DNA of 64,000 nucleotides from Komagataella phaffii GS115 (lineage: Eukaryota > Ascomycota > Pichiomycetes > Pichiales > Pichiaceae), in contig NC_012965.1 of assembly GCF_000027005.1 (NCBI RefSeq), forward strand, positions 1,289,001-1,353,000, in the 5' to 3' direction. This document shows, one piece after another, positions 1 through 11,610 of the stretch. A program made the translations under genes and the position numbers. The first letter of the stretch is position 1. The number at the start of each line of letters is the position of its first letter. The notes below the pieces were generated by a model. The model was not told where the DNA came from, searched no databases, and saw only the letters and a program-made list of their open reading frames with translations.

Positions 1-1
1 T

Positions 2-1951
2 GTATTCAAAGCTAAGGATGAGCTAATCCCTACTCTTTTGAAAAATAAGGTAAATATTTTGATTGGTGAAACAGGTTCTGGTAAATCTACTCAGATTCCT
101 CAGTTTTTAATGCCATTGAACTCAAAGGGTATAGCTGTAACGCAGCCTCGTAGGGTTGCTGCTATCAATTTGGCTACTCGTGTTTCTCAGGAACACGGTT
201 GTGTGCTGGGGACCCACGTCGGTTTTTCCGTAAGGTTCAACAATGCCACGAGAAATGATACAAAGCTAAAATACTTGACGGATGGTATGTTACTGAGAGA
301 ACTGATGATAGATCCTCTTTTGTCTCGCTATTCTACGATTATTATAGATGAAGCCCATGAACGTACCATCCTGACGGACTTGCTTATGGGATTTCTGAAA
401 TCATTAGTAACCGTTGAGAGGAAAGATGACCCCGATTTTAGGGTAATCATCATGTCGGCTACCTTGGATGCTGAAAAGTTTTCCAAATTTTTTGCTGACG
501 CTCCGATTCTATTTGTCGAAGGTAAAATGTACCCGGTGGAACGTTCTTATGTTAAAGCTCCTGTGGATGACATTGTAGACACAGTTGTTAAAACTCTAGT
601 TCACTTGAATCAAGGGGAACAGAAAGGAGATGTCTTGTGCTTTCTTCCAGGCCAGGAAGAGATTGATAAAGCTGAAGCCGTTTTAAACCAACTTGCACCT
701 TTACTTCCTAAGGAAGCGCCGAGGATAGTGCCATTGCCCTTATATGCTGCTCTGCCTTCTGCAAAGCAAGCCAAAGTATTTTTGCCAGTTAAAAACCACC
801 AAAGAAAACTAATCTTAGCCACCAATATTGCTGAAACATCTGTTACCGTTCCGGGCATTAAGTACGTGGTGGACTCAGGCTTAAGAAAGGTCAAGGTTTG
901 GAGACATCAGTTGGGTTTATCCACGCTTCTGACCACTCCCATTTCCAAAGCTTCAGCTACTCAACGAAGTGGAAGAGCAGGAAGAGAATCTGAAGGAAAA
1001 TGCTTCCGATTATACACAGAGTCAGATTACTTTAAATTGATTGAGCAGACGGAACCAGAGATAGTAAGATCAGACATTATATCCCCTGTCTTGATGTTAA
1101 AACGGTTACAAGTGGATGACATTTTGAACTGGCACTGGTTAGAGAATCCAGGCCAAGAAGCTCTCATAGCAGCACTGCAACAATTATACAGTCTTCAAGC
1201 TATTGATGAAGCTGGTAAAATCACCGATCTGGGGGAGAAGATGACCGTTTTGCCTCTTGCTCCACACTTGTCATCGGTCTTGATTACCGGTCACGAGAAT
1301 GGATGCCTGGAGCCAGTCATTGATATCGTTTCTTGCCTCTCTGTTGACAATCTTATTTTGAACCCAGCCAGCGACAGAAGAGATGAAGTTAATGAAAGGA
1401 GAAGAGCTGTATGTAACCTGGGTAACCGATATGGGGATCTGATGATGATGAAAGAGCTTTTTGATATGTATTTGGATATGCCGGACTCTTCAGAGAGAAA
1501 GAGATGGTGCAAAGAACTAGATTTGTCCTTCAAAGGGTTCAAGAATGTGCTCCGAGTCCGGGAGCAGCTTCGTCAGTATATGAATAATCTTTATTCGAAG
1601 GAAGGTGCATCAATTCTTGCTCAAGAGTCGGAGGAGTATGATGAAGAGCTAGGTATCACGACAAGCAACAAACCCATGGACGTGGATTCTATACTGAAAT
1701 CTTTTTTGAAAGGGTTCATCAACAATACAGCGATTGGAATGCCGGATCGATCTTACAGGACAGTCACTACAGGTCAATTGATCGCCATACACCCATCCTC
1801 CATGGTATTTGGAAAGAAGCTTGATGCAATCATGTACATAGAATACGTTTACACAACCAGAGGCTATGCCAGAAATGTCTCCAGCGTGCAATTAGAGTGG
1901 CTTCAAGAAGTGGCACCCCATCTTCTTGGAACTCGAACATCCATAAACTAA
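2..1951 (+). CDS. DHR2: DEAH-box RNA helicase, probable Dhr2 (5' end outside window)
   Basis: The reading frame is already open at the left edge and no ATG is visible, so the N-terminus is missing. It carries DEAH helicase motifs in order: Walker A GETGSGKST (about nt 68-94), TQPRR, DEAHER (about 348-365), SAT, and motif VI RSGRAGR (about 966-986). The winged-helix/ratchet and OB-fold regions follow, ending near IHPSS. Dhr2 and human DHX33 are nucleolar helicases for small-subunit rRNA processing. The visible length of about 650 residues suits Dhr2 (about 735) rather than the larger Prp2, Prp16 or Prp22. The family call is certain from the motifs. The choice of Dhr2 over Prp43 is inferred from the C-terminal OB-fold wording and is moderately secure. 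Confidence 0.7.
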   Translation, partial: VFKAKDELIPTLLKNKVNILIGETGSGKSTQIPQFLMPLNSKGIAVTQPRRVAAINLATRVSQEHGCVLGTHVGFSVRFNNATRNDTKLKYLTDGMLLRELMIDPLLSRYSTIIIDEAHERTILTDLLMGFLKSLVTVERKDDPDFRVIIMSATLDAEKFSKFFADAPILFVEGKMYPVERSYVKAPVDDIVDTVVKTLVHLNQGEQKGDVLCFLPGQEEIDKAEAVLNQLAPLLPKEAPRIVPLPLYAALPSAKQAKVFLPVKNHQRKLILATNIAETSVTVPGIKYVVDSGLRKVKVWRHQLGLSTLLTTPISKASATQRSGRAGRESEGKCFRLYTESDYFKLIEQTEPEIVRSDIISPVLMLKRLQVDDILNWHWLENPGQEALIAALQQLYSLQAIDEAGKITDLGEKMTVLPLAPHLSSVLITGHENGCLEPVIDIVSCLSVDNLILNPASDRRDEVNERRRAVCNLGNRYGDLMMMKELFDMYLDMPDSSERKRWCKELDLSFKGFKNVLRVREQLRQYMNNLYSKEGASILAQESEEYDEELGITTSNKPMDVDSILKSFLKGFINNTAIGMPDRSYRTVTTGQLIAIHPSSMVFGKKLDAIMYIEYVYTTRGYARNVSSVQLEWLQEVAPHLLGTRTSIN

Positions 1952-2278
1952 ATATAGTAACATCTCAACCCAACCAGCCACCTGAAAGTGCGCGCCTGTG
2001 CAGAGCCTAGACTTTTTTGGTCATTCTATGTCCCTCCTTCCAGATCTTACACGTCCCCGTACAATTATTGGGAGCGCAAGGGTAGGAAATTTCTGTTTCC
2101 ACCAGGTTTTCTCTTTGCATCAAACACCAAAAAAACAGTTGAAAATCCTACCCCTAACTTAATCTCCAGCACTTCAGCATTCAGCTCTAGCTCAAAGTAC
2201 TTAATTTGTGACTATTGACGAAACTATAGTATCCCCCTATAATATCCCTTCATTTAATATCCCCAGAGTCAGGAAGTC
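1952..2278. promoter_or_regulatory. Intergenic region upstream of the WSC sensor gene
   Basis: No convincing gene is present. Just before the WSC start there is a CCCCT stress-element-like pentamer (2234-2238), followed directly by the AT-rich block ATAATA. This could be promoter sequence. It also contains the 3' end of the helicase transcript. Confidence 0.3.
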
Positions 2279-3235
2279 ATGTTGAGATTACGAATATTAG
2301 CCCTGGCTGCAATTTTTATGACGGTCGAGGCGTACAAGCTTCAAGGATGTTTTGAAGATTTACCCTCATCATTTAGCTTTGCTAACGAATACGTATATCA
2401 AAGTTCAGGTGAATGTGCAAAGACTTGTGCCAACTACGATTTTTTTGCTTTAACTGAGGGTAACAAATGCTATTGTGGGTCTTCTGCCTCTTCATTAGCG
2501 GATGAAGATACCTCCGATGAGTGTACCGTTCCTTGCGTCGGATATCCGCAGGAAATCTGTGGTGGTGATGATGACGCGTACACTGTGTATTCTATGAGCG
2601 ATAGCTTCGTGCTGGGAAGCAGTGGCAGTTCGGGCTCTTCATCCTCATCTTCGTCTCGAACCAGTTCGCAATCGACCTCCAGTAGTTCAAGAACAAGCTC
2701 TTCAACTTCATCTACCACAGATACCACATCAAGCTCGAGCGTGGCAACAACGTCAGCTGCTTCGAACTCAGACGAATCAACGTCAGTTCAAATGTATACC
2801 TCGGTGGTAACACATTCAGGCTCGGATCCTGTTACTTCTGTAGTGTATGTCACTTCAGTTTCTACGCCAAGTGCAGAATCCAGCGGAAATAGCGGTGGAG
2901 GATCCAACAGAGGAGCATTAATTGGAGGTGCTGTAGGCGGTGTTGTTGGTGCCCTGATCATATTTTCCCTGGCTTTCTTCTTCACGTGGCGTCGTATACA
3001 CAACAACAAATCAGACTTATCGTCCTCTTCCACTATTGATGCCATTTACGACGAAGCAAAGAAACGAAATCCGAAGTTGGCCACTAACCCTTTTGAGGAC
3101 CCAAACCAAGAGTATACAGATCATCAAATGAACCCCGTGGCCTTAGGAAGGCGGAGGCTGTCAGAAGGTTCTCTAGCAGATGAAGCAGATTACTCCAGGA
3201 AGGTGTTACGGGTAGCAAATCCTGATGATGCTTAA
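2279..3235 (+). CDS. WSC-type cell wall stress sensor
   Basis: The 318-residue protein has the full architecture of a Wsc/Slg1 sensor of the cell wall integrity pathway. A signal peptide spans about residues 1-18. A Cys-rich WSC domain (about 20-106) has eight cysteines and the YCG and EICGG signatures. A Ser/Thr-rich rod (about 113-205) is presumably O-mannosylated. One transmembrane helix lies at about 213-236, followed by a cytoplasmic tail of about 80 residues ending in NPDDA, which recalls the acidic Asn-Pro tail motifs of Wsc proteins that engage Rom2. The protein should sit in the plasma membrane and signal to Rho1 and Pkc1. Which paralogue it is (Wsc1, 2, 3 or 4 type) cannot be decided here. 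Confidence 0.85.
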   Translation: MLRLRILALAAIFMTVEAYKLQGCFEDLPSSFSFANEYVYQSSGECAKTCANYDFFALTEGNKCYCGSSASSLADEDTSDECTVPCVGYPQEICGGDDDAYTVYSMSDSFVLGSSGSSGSSSSSSSRTSSQSTSSSSRTSSSTSSTTDTTSSSSVATTSAASNSDESTSVQMYTSVVTHSGSDPVTSVVYVTSVSTPSAESSGNSGGGSNRGALIGGAVGGVVGALIIFSLAFFFTWRRIHNNKSDLSSSSTIDAIYDEAKKRNPKLATNPFEDPNQEYTDHQMNPVALGRRRLSEGSLADEADYSRKVLRVANPDDA

Positions 3236-3270
3236 ATATAGAAGATAATAATATAAAAGGCTAACTGGTT

Positions 3271-4843
3271 TTACACATATTTGTAGGGGTTCAGAATCCC
3301 GTTGGGGTCATAAAGGTTCTTGAGCTGTTTAATCAACTTGATCTCATTTTCCGTCTTGGTGTATCCGATGTAGTTCTTTTTCTGGAATCCCAATCCGTGT
3401 TCAGCACTGATAGAACCATGATGCTCAGAGATCCATTCATAAACAAATGGCTCCAGGCATTTCTCCACTTCCTTAGTGTAACGTCTAACTGCAACATTCA
3501 AGTGCAAGTTACCATCACCAACATGGCCATATCCAAGGACCCTAAGAACTGGGAAGTCATCGGTCTCGCCTATGAGATTGGCCTCTTCCAATCGTTCCCT
3601 TGCAGCTTCTACAAGACCGTATAAGTCTTTCAACGGAATGGAGACGTCATATTTGTAAACTCCACCCCCAATTGTCGAAGCTTCACTGACACCTTCTCTC
3701 CAATACCATAAAGTTTTCAGTTGAGCTTCGTCCTGGGCGACGGTACCATCGCTCACAATACCATTTTCCATAGAAGTCTCTAAGAAGGTTTCCAATTTGG
3801 CGTCGTCATGTTCTTTGTTTGATCCTGAAGTTTCAATAAGGACGTAGAATGGATAAGTCTCCTCCAAAGGATGTGTCTGTTTTATGAACTTACGGGCCAA
3901 ATCTTGAGAATCTTCATCCATAAATTCAAATGCTGATAAGATTTCTCCCAGTTCATTCTTGGCTTGTGTAAAGCAATGCTGTACAGCTTCGTAGGACTCA
4001 AGACCCAAGAAGGCAATATTAGTAAATCTCGGACGAGCTGGGCATAAAATGGAGACTCCAGTAATGACTCCCAAAGTACCCTCAGACCCAATAAATAATT
4101 GCTTGGTGTCATATCCGGTGTTGTCTTTACGCAAGGAATGCATAGAGTCCACGATAGTACCGTCAGCAAGTACAACCTCCAACCCTAAAACACTTCCATG
4201 CAAGGATCCATATCTCAACAATCTGAGACCACCAGCATTACAAGCTACATTACCACCAACATGACAGGAGCCTTTGGCCCCCAGATCCAGTGGGAAAATG
4301 TAACCCTGTTCAGCAAGATACTGATCAGCTATTTCCAAGATCACACCGGCATCCAATTTGAAGATTCCACTAACATTATCAAACGATCTGATTTTGTTCA
4401 TGTTCGCCAAAGAAAGAACCACTTCATCGAAGACAGGNNNAGAACCCCCAACCTAATCCTGTGTTACCACCTTGCGGTACAACGGCGATCTTTTTCTCAT
4501 TACAATACTTCAATATCTGGGAAACCTGTTGAGTTGTTTGGGGTTTAAGCACGCATTTCGATTCTCCACGGTACTTTCTCATCCAATCCTCGTTGAAAAA
4601 TTCCAGATCTGTGGCATCAGTTAGGACATTCTTATCCGACAAAATCTTCTTGAATTCTCCAATATCATCTGAGCTCAAGCGGGCAAAAGCTTGGTTTCTA
4701 GCAGTACTTGGGTAAGTCTCTTTAGTCAAGGGAACGACTTTCTGAGAGTATGATCGGCAAGCTAATCTCGGAAGGCTCCTCAGACACCTCGAGAGATTAA
4801 CTCTCAACCCAAAAACAGCTCTACTGGTGGGATTGATCATCAT
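3271..4843 (-). CDS. DLD2: D-lactate / D-2-hydroxyglutarate dehydrogenase (FAD-linked, Dld2/Dld3 type), broken by N gap and frameshift
   Basis: Two ORFs (3271-4422 and 4424-4969) are the halves of one FAD-binding PCMH-type dehydrogenase. The N-terminal half carries the FAD motif PQGGNTGL. The C-terminal half carries [11 protein letters not shown], the AEHGLG motif and the family ending LNPYKY. Three Ns at 4438-4440 and one surplus C at 4452 or 4453 break the frame. Removing one base gives 523 codons plus stop, close to yeast Dld2 (about 530). I chose the start at 4843 because it opens a basic, Ser-rich presequence (MINPTSR... to RSYSQ), implying mitochondrial import; an upstream in-frame ATG at 4969 is less likely. 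The enzyme oxidises D-lactate or D-2-hydroxyglutarate. The break is very likely an assembly error. Confidence 0.85.
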
Positions 4844-4974
4844 CCTTCTAACTTGTCTCAAAGAATAAACAACAACAAAAAAAGGGGAAGCTATAGAGTA
4901 ACTTGCAAGATGACCAAGTTTCAACCCATTTAATTTTTTTACTATCTCACAGAAACTTCGAAAAAACATTCCAT

Positions 4975-4980
4975 CACGTG
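4975..4980. promoter_or_regulatory. CACGTG E-box in the DLD2-CUB1 divergent promoter
   Basis: A perfect palindromic CACGTG lies between the divergent dehydrogenase and CUB1-like genes. It is the core site of Cbf1/Pho4-type bHLH factors. Function is inferred from the motif alone. Confidence 0.35.
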
Positions 4981-5091
4981 ACTTTTAGCTGAGCCTGGGG
5001 TCAAGCAAATCGCTCAAAATCAGATGTTCTGGCTACGACAGAAAGGAGAAATCACTTAATCTTTTTTCTTCCAATCATACGTATCAGAGTC

Positions 5092-6660
5092 ATGGTTAAT
5101 TCGAATGAAATCCCTAAAGTAGAGCAACCAATATATGATAAAATTGGTGAATATCGTGAGCAGCTAACCGCGCTCAAGATGGACCACTCCAAGTTCATGA
5201 AATCTACAGATATTGTCCCTATATACCGGAAGATGATAGCCACTATTAACGAATTGAAGGTTATTCGAAGACAGGAAAAGGCTGATTTGCACCTGGAACA
5301 TTTGGATCTTCCTAACAAAGTTGATCTTTTGATCGACGAAACGTTTCAGGTCGTCAGTCTATGTTTAATGACCGTCGGCTTGACCCGCACTGCTCCGGCA
5401 ACGTACGTGTCTTTATCCACTGTTCAACGCCTGTTAGAACATATTGGTGAGTCAGAGATATACACACATCTAGATTTGGTTCCCATTGAAAAGAGATTGA
5501 AGGAGATTGAAGATATCATATCGCAGGACGAGGCGGACCAGAGTTTGGCAGACAGAGAGGACGAACACGAACTATTGAAGTTTAAACTTAAACAATGCAA
5601 GAACGAATATAATTCTTTGCTGAAGGTTCTTGAAAAGGTCCCAAAGAGTTTGGAGCCAATTTTGAACAGTTTGATCTCTATCCGCAGAGCTTTAATGAGT
5701 ATACTGGCACATACCAAGGTCATTCAATCGGATGATGAGTTACATGTTATACAGAAGGAGTTGAATGAAATTAAGACCCAAAATATCGACAAAGAGGGAA
5801 ATTTCCTTGATCCGGAGACGAAGGAAGTTGTCGTGGAATCCCAAGGGCTCCTGAAAGGGTTATATTATGACTGCATGGTCCTAGTGAAAGACATCTTATT
5901 CAACGATGATAAAGTAGACCCTGCACTCAAAGAGATTTTTAATACTCTTTTGGAGATAAAATCTAACTTGGAAGGTCTTTTGATAACAAGCCGCTGGACT
6001 TTGCGTAAGACAGATTTGTTCCAATATCAGAAACAGTTGGATGCAATTGACAACGCCCGCCAGAACGGCTACTTTGTTGCTCCTGACGGTTCAACTCCCA
6101 AAAAGGGACAGATCATTCTTTTGTATTTGCTCAGAAGATCCTACGCCACCATTTACAAATTACTGGAAAGTTCCGAGCCTGTCAGTGAAGCATTACAGCC
6201 ATTACACAACCAACTGACAACGGTACGCCGATGCTTGATCGATCTCAAGACGATGGGAGGGATTTCCTCACTGCGTGAGCTATACCCATATCAACTCAAG
6301 CTGGCTTCGTTGGACAATCTCAGGGTTGATGGAAAGTTTATGGTTGACGGTGAGATTCCAGAGGGGCAGGGAACCCTAAATGCTCTATTGTCCGAATGTT
6401 TTGACATTACCCATGAACTAACTATTGAGATGTACGAGAGAAATGAGAATTCTGATGATCAGGACGCTCCTGTGGAAGGTCTCGTTATTGGCACCAAGGG
6501 CAACGGCGAGAATAGAGAGCAGAATTATGATTATGAAGATCCCAATGCTCAAGGGCACGAGAATGAAGATGACGAGGAAGATGAAGAAGATGACGAGGAC
6601 TCTGAGGAACTTCCAAGCTATGCTCCCACGCCAAATGAAAGCGACGCAGATTCAACGTAG
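5092..6660 (+). CDS. CUB1: DUF2408 / UPF0662 family protein (CUB1/YPL260W-like)
   Basis: This is a 522-residue, mostly helical soluble protein. Its opening (IYDKIGEYREQL) and the later repeat-like segments (IPIYRKMIATINELK..., LYDCMVLVKDIL) recall the fungal DUF2408 family typified by S. cerevisiae Cub1 (YPL260W), a conserved protein of unclear role. No signal peptide or membrane helix is visible. The last 45 or so residues are a strongly acidic Glu/Asp run, as in many nuclear or chaperone-like proteins. It is divergent from the dehydrogenase gene across about 250 bp. The family match is from memory, so the symbol is tentative. Confidence 0.6.
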   Translation: MVNSNEIPKVEQPIYDKIGEYREQLTALKMDHSKFMKSTDIVPIYRKMIATINELKVIRRQEKADLHLEHLDLPNKVDLLIDETFQVVSLCLMTVGLTRTAPATYVSLSTVQRLLEHIGESEIYTHLDLVPIEKRLKEIEDIISQDEADQSLADREDEHELLKFKLKQCKNEYNSLLKVLEKVPKSLEPILNSLISIRRALMSILAHTKVIQSDDELHVIQKELNEIKTQNIDKEGNFLDPETKEVVVESQGLLKGLYYDCMVLVKDILFNDDKVDPALKEIFNTLLEIKSNLEGLLITSRWTLRKTDLFQYQKQLDAIDNARQNGYFVAPDGSTPKKGQIILLYLLRRSYATIYKLLESSEPVSEALQPLHNQLTTVRRCLIDLKTMGGISSLRELYPYQLKLASLDNLRVDGKFMVDGEIPEGQGTLNALLSECFDITHELTIEMYERNENSDDQDAPVEGLVIGTKGNGENREQNYDYEDPNAQGHENEDDEEDEEDDEDSEELPSYAPTPNESDADST

Positions 6661-7087
6661 ACATCGAGATTACTTGCTGTGTTCAAATGCCATCTCATTG
6701 CAGTTTATCACCTGACAGATTAGATAGATAAGCCCGAATATCAAATTGTTTAAAGCTCGCGACAGCCTACCTCGGAACCTAGACCCATTTTTGGAGGGCA
6801 ATCAGGGAAATTACACCGTTGTATAAAAAAAAACAAACAAACTTCTAGCCTTCAATAGACAAACGAGTTCCACATTTGTGGACCAAGTACTACTTTTGAC
6901 GCATCCGAAAGGAATTTTTAGCTCTAAAAATCAAAGAATTCTGTGTATACTCGTAAACATATTCCGTTATGCGTATTCAAGGCAATGCGCGAAACTTCTC
7001 AAGTCCGTCCATAATGACTCAAATTTTTTCATCGCTATCCTAGATAAATACCTGAGAATCTACCAGAAACTTTGACCCAGAACAAAC
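6661..7087. promoter_or_regulatory. ASN1 promoter with Gcn4-type TGACTC
   Basis: This is the intergenic region between CUB1 and ASN1. It holds a TGACTC(A) element at 7015-7020, the core binding site of Gcn4, which activates amino-acid biosynthesis genes in yeasts. The element lies 68 bp from the ASN1 ATG, closer than usual. No supported coding sequence is present. Confidence 0.4.
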
Positions 7088-8818
7088 ATGTGTGGTATTT
7101 TTGCAGCATACAGAGTTGACGATGTCGACTCGTTCAAAGAGAAAGCTTTGCGTTACTCTAAGAGAATTCGCCACCGTGGTCCTGATTGGTCAGGAAACCG
7201 CATTGACAACAGTACTATCATCTGCCACGAGAGACTGGCCATCGTTGGTATTGAGTCTGGTGCTCAACCAATAGTTTCTCCAGATGACAACTACTCTTTG
7301 GGTGTCAATGGAGAGATTTATAACCACATTCATCTGAGAGAGGAATTCAAAGACTACCCATTCAAGACCTTCTCCGACTGTGAACCCATCATTCCATTGT
7401 ACAAGAAGTACGGAATCGATGCCCCAAAGTACTTGGACGGTATGTTCGCCTGGGCTTTGTACGACAAGAAAAAAGACCGCATTGTCGCTGCTCGTGACCC
7501 TATTGGGATCACTACTCTATATATGGGTCGTTCATCAGCTCATCCTAGAACCGTTTTCTTTGCTTCTGAGATGAAATGTTTGGTCGACGAGTGTGACGAT
7601 ATCATTTCGTTCCCTCCAGGTCACGTTTACGACTCAGAGACTGACAAAATCACACGTTACTTCGAACCATCTTGGTGGGATGAGAACAAGATTCCTAACA
7701 CTCCCGTTGATTACAAGAAAGTCAGAGAGACTTTGGAGATGGCTGTCAGAAAGAGACTGATGTCCGAAGTTCCATATGGTGTTTTACTGTCTGGAGGTCT
7801 GGACTCTTCATTAATTGCTTCTATTGCTGCCCGCGAGTCAGAAAGAGCAGCTGAAAACGCTCTCAATAGTGACATTGTTGATGCTTCCCACGTCCTGACT
7901 GGTGTTGACGACACCGGTCGTCTTACCTCCAATGGATGGGCTAGAGTCCATTCTTTTGCAATTGGTTTACCAGGAGCTCCTGATCTGAAGGCAGCTGAGA
8001 AGGTTGCCAAATTCATCGGAACCGTTCATCATGAACACACTTTTACCGTCGAGGAAGGTCTTGATGCCCTCTCTGACGTAATCTACCATTTGGAGACTTT
8101 CGATGTCACAACCATTCGTGCTTCCACTCCCATGTACTTGCTTTCCAGAAAGATCAAGGCTCAGGGTGTCAAGATGGTTTTAAGTGGTGAAGGATCTGAT
8201 GAGATCTTTGGAGGCTATCTATATTTTGCTGCTGCTCCATCCGCTCCTGAATTCCACACTGAATGTGTTAAGCGTGTCAAAAACTTACACCTTGCTGATT
8301 GCTTGCGTGCCAACAAGTCTACGATGGCTTGGGGTCTTGAAGCCCGTGTTCCCTTCCTAGACAAACAATTTTTGGAACTTTGCATGAACATTGACCCAGC
8401 TGACAAACTGATTGATCCAAAAACTGGACACATTGAAAAATACATTTTGAGAAAGGCCTTTGACACTTCTGACGACCCAACTACTAAACCATACTTGCCA
8501 GAAGAGATCTTATGGCGTCAAAAGGAACAATTCTCCGATGGTGTTGGATACTCATGGATCGATGGTTTAAAGGATGCTGCTGAAAAGATTATTTCAGACG
8601 AACAATTGGCTAACCCTAAGCCTGAATGGGGTGATGACATTCCAAAGACCAAGGAAGCATACTGGTACAGACTCAAGTTTGATGAATTTTTCCCACAACC
8701 TGCCGCTGCTAAGACGGTTATGCGTTGGGTTCCAAAATCTGAGTGGGGTTGTCACGAAGACCCTTCCGGACGTTATCAAGCTACTCATGCTTCCGCTGTA
8801 GATGAAATTAAGAAATAG
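7088..8818 (+). CDS. ASN1: Asparagine synthetase (glutamine-hydrolysing)
   Basis: The protein makes asparagine from aspartate, glutamine and ATP in the cytosol. It starts MCGIFA, so Cys2 is the glutaminase nucleophile once Met is removed. The N-terminal class II amidotransferase domain runs to about residue 190 ([20 protein letters not shown] motifs). The ATP-pyrophosphatase synthetase domain carries the PP-loop SGGLDSS and later [12 protein letters not shown]. The 576 residues match the yeast enzymes (about 572), so the start is secure. A Gcn4-type site upstream fits general amino-acid control. Confidence 0.97.
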   Translation: MCGIFAAYRVDDVDSFKEKALRYSKRIRHRGPDWSGNRIDNSTIICHERLAIVGIESGAQPIVSPDDNYSLGVNGEIYNHIHLREEFKDYPFKTFSDCEPIIPLYKKYGIDAPKYLDGMFAWALYDKKKDRIVAARDPIGITTLYMGRSSAHPRTVFFASEMKCLVDECDDIISFPPGHVYDSETDKITRYFEPSWWDENKIPNTPVDYKKVRETLEMAVRKRLMSEVPYGVLLSGGLDSSLIASIAARESERAAENALNSDIVDASHVLTGVDDTGRLTSNGWARVHSFAIGLPGAPDLKAAEKVAKFIGTVHHEHTFTVEEGLDALSDVIYHLETFDVTTIRASTPMYLLSRKIKAQGVKMVLSGEGSDEIFGGYLYFAAAPSAPEFHTECVKRVKNLHLADCLRANKSTMAWGLEARVPFLDKQFLELCMNIDPADKLIDPKTGHIEKYILRKAFDTSDDPTTKPYLPEEILWRQKEQFSDGVGYSWIDGLKDAAEKIISDEQLANPKPEWGDDIPKTKEAYWYRLKFDEFFPQPAAAKTVMRWVPKSEWGCHEDPSGRYQATHASAVDEIKK

Positions 8819-9041
8819 ACTGGGTTTTTAGTGAACCTTTCACCTGCCATTTCCCCTTACTTAGAGTGTTCTATTAATAGTAATGTAGTAATTATACTGT
8901 ATATTGACTCGCTTACCATTAAAGATCCTATTTGATATTTTGATCTATCGCGCCTTCCTCTATTTGTATGTGGACCAATGTCTGATTTCTCCCTCCCGCC
9001 CAACCTTCATTCCAAGCTTACGTTGTTCCTTTAGGTACTAA

Positions 9042-10474
<1,433 letters not shown>

Positions 10475-10482
10475 AGATACAC

Positions 10483-11349
10483 TTACTCTCTGAGATACTT
10501 TATCCTATGGAAAATCCAATTTCTTAGCTCACTGAACGAAATGTTACTGAGCACAGTTATTTCATAAACTTTCACATTAGATTGATAACCATCCTCAAAA
10601 ACATCGGTTCTTTCATCACCGTCTATGACGTAACCTTCTATATCTACTCTCTGACTATTATCTTGGCCGTTAGCTAGTGTAAAACTTTTGGTATTTAATG
10701 TCAGCATTACTAATTGGAGGACTAGGATAAATAATTCATTGAATATAAATTGATATCTGCTCCAATCAGCCAATTGTCCGATTAAAGAGATGTTTATAGT
10801 TCTTATTTTGGCTGTTTGATAGACGTAGGAAGCATCTGAGTGGTATAATGCCAACTTGGTATTGTGGTTGTTTATAAAGGACTTCAGAACTGATAAGCTG
10901 TCGTGAACTTGGGGAGGAAGATTAGGGACAGACACCTTACTAATGAAATCACTCAATGGAACGTCATAAATATTGAAAATATGACCTCTCCCATCACTTA
11001 CCATGTAAAAAGAATGCCAAAATACCAGACAGAAATATTTGAAGACGGAATCCTGAGTGAAATCATATCTTCCTGTGTTTATATCTGGTAGTTCTGCAAC
11101 AAGTTGGAAAGATGCAATTATTATCAGCCTTAAAATGCTGGAATGATGGTAAAATGAAGCTAAAATTTCTATAACTGTAAGTACTGACAAAACATACAAG
11201 AACTCCCTCTGAAGAGTCCTGCGTTGAAATTTGAACTGGTTTATAACGTTGATTGTTACTGTGCGGGTTGATCTTGGGTCAACAGGGAACGCACCGGGCA
11301 TTACAATTTGGTCTGTAGAACCATAGTCAAAATCCCGATAAGAACTCAT
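10483..11349 (-). CDS. DUF1746 membrane protein, possible Dsc4/Vld1-like Dsc E3 ligase subunit
   Basis: The 288-residue protein has two N-terminal hydrophobic helices (about 45-60 and 70-88), another at about 104-120, and one at about 203-220. The wording around the first pair and the later segment ISLIGQLADWSRY...LFILVLQLVML resembles the fungal DUF1746 family. That family includes S. pombe Dsc4 and the vacuolar adaptor Vld1 of the Dsc/Tul1 ubiquitin ligase. If right, it would work in membrane-protein degradation or SREBP cleavage. It converges on QRI1 with the stop codons 8 bp apart. The assignment is pattern-based; no catalytic residues are expected to confirm it. Confidence 0.45.
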   Translation of the reverse strand: MSSYRDFDYGSTDQIVMPGAFPVDPRSTRTVTINVINQFKFQRRTLQREFLYVLSVLTVIEILASFYHHSSILRLIIIASFQLVAELPDINTGRYDFTQDSVFKYFCLVFWHSFYMVSDGRGHIFNIYDVPLSDFISKVSVPNLPPQVHDSLSVLKSFINNHNTKLALYHSDASYVYQTAKIRTINISLIGQLADWSRYQFIFNELFILVLQLVMLTLNTKSFTLANGQDNSQRVDIEGYVIDGDERTDVFEDGYQSNVKVYEITVLSNISFSELRNWIFHRIKYLRE

Positions 11350-11566
11350 CTGATAGCTCTAATAGTCGACCCAAACAAAACGATGCTATCCAGCCAAAAG
11401 GTCACAGTCCTTCGCAATTCTCCGATCAGGTCAGTATCAGGATAGTAAAGCTTGATAAAGCCTGTCAAATTTGGCAATCTGATTGTGGTACACGACCAAA
11501 AATTGCCCTATACCCTACTCTCTTTTTCCTCGGTTTTCTGCAATCGCAACTGCTTACAAGGAAAAC

Positions 11567-11576
11567 TTTTGCCCCC
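11567..11576 (-). promoter_or_regulatory. PACE-like Rpn4 box upstream of STS1
   Basis: On the minus strand the site reads GGGGGCAAAA, one mismatch from the S. cerevisiae proteasome element GGTGGCAAAA. It lies 34 bp before the STS1 ATG, so it may fall in the 5' leader. The match is suggestive only. Confidence 0.3.
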
Positions 11577-11610
11577 AAATCACACACAACAGAACGCCAA
11601 CCAATCTAGA

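Noticed and set aside
1988..2218. A 76-codon ORF between the helicase and the WSC gene
   Set aside because: Low-complexity ending, no family resemblance and no ATG start; likely chance.
6878..7075. A 65-codon ORF upstream of ASN1
   Set aside because: It starts at GTG rather than ATG, has no domain, and lies in the promoter.
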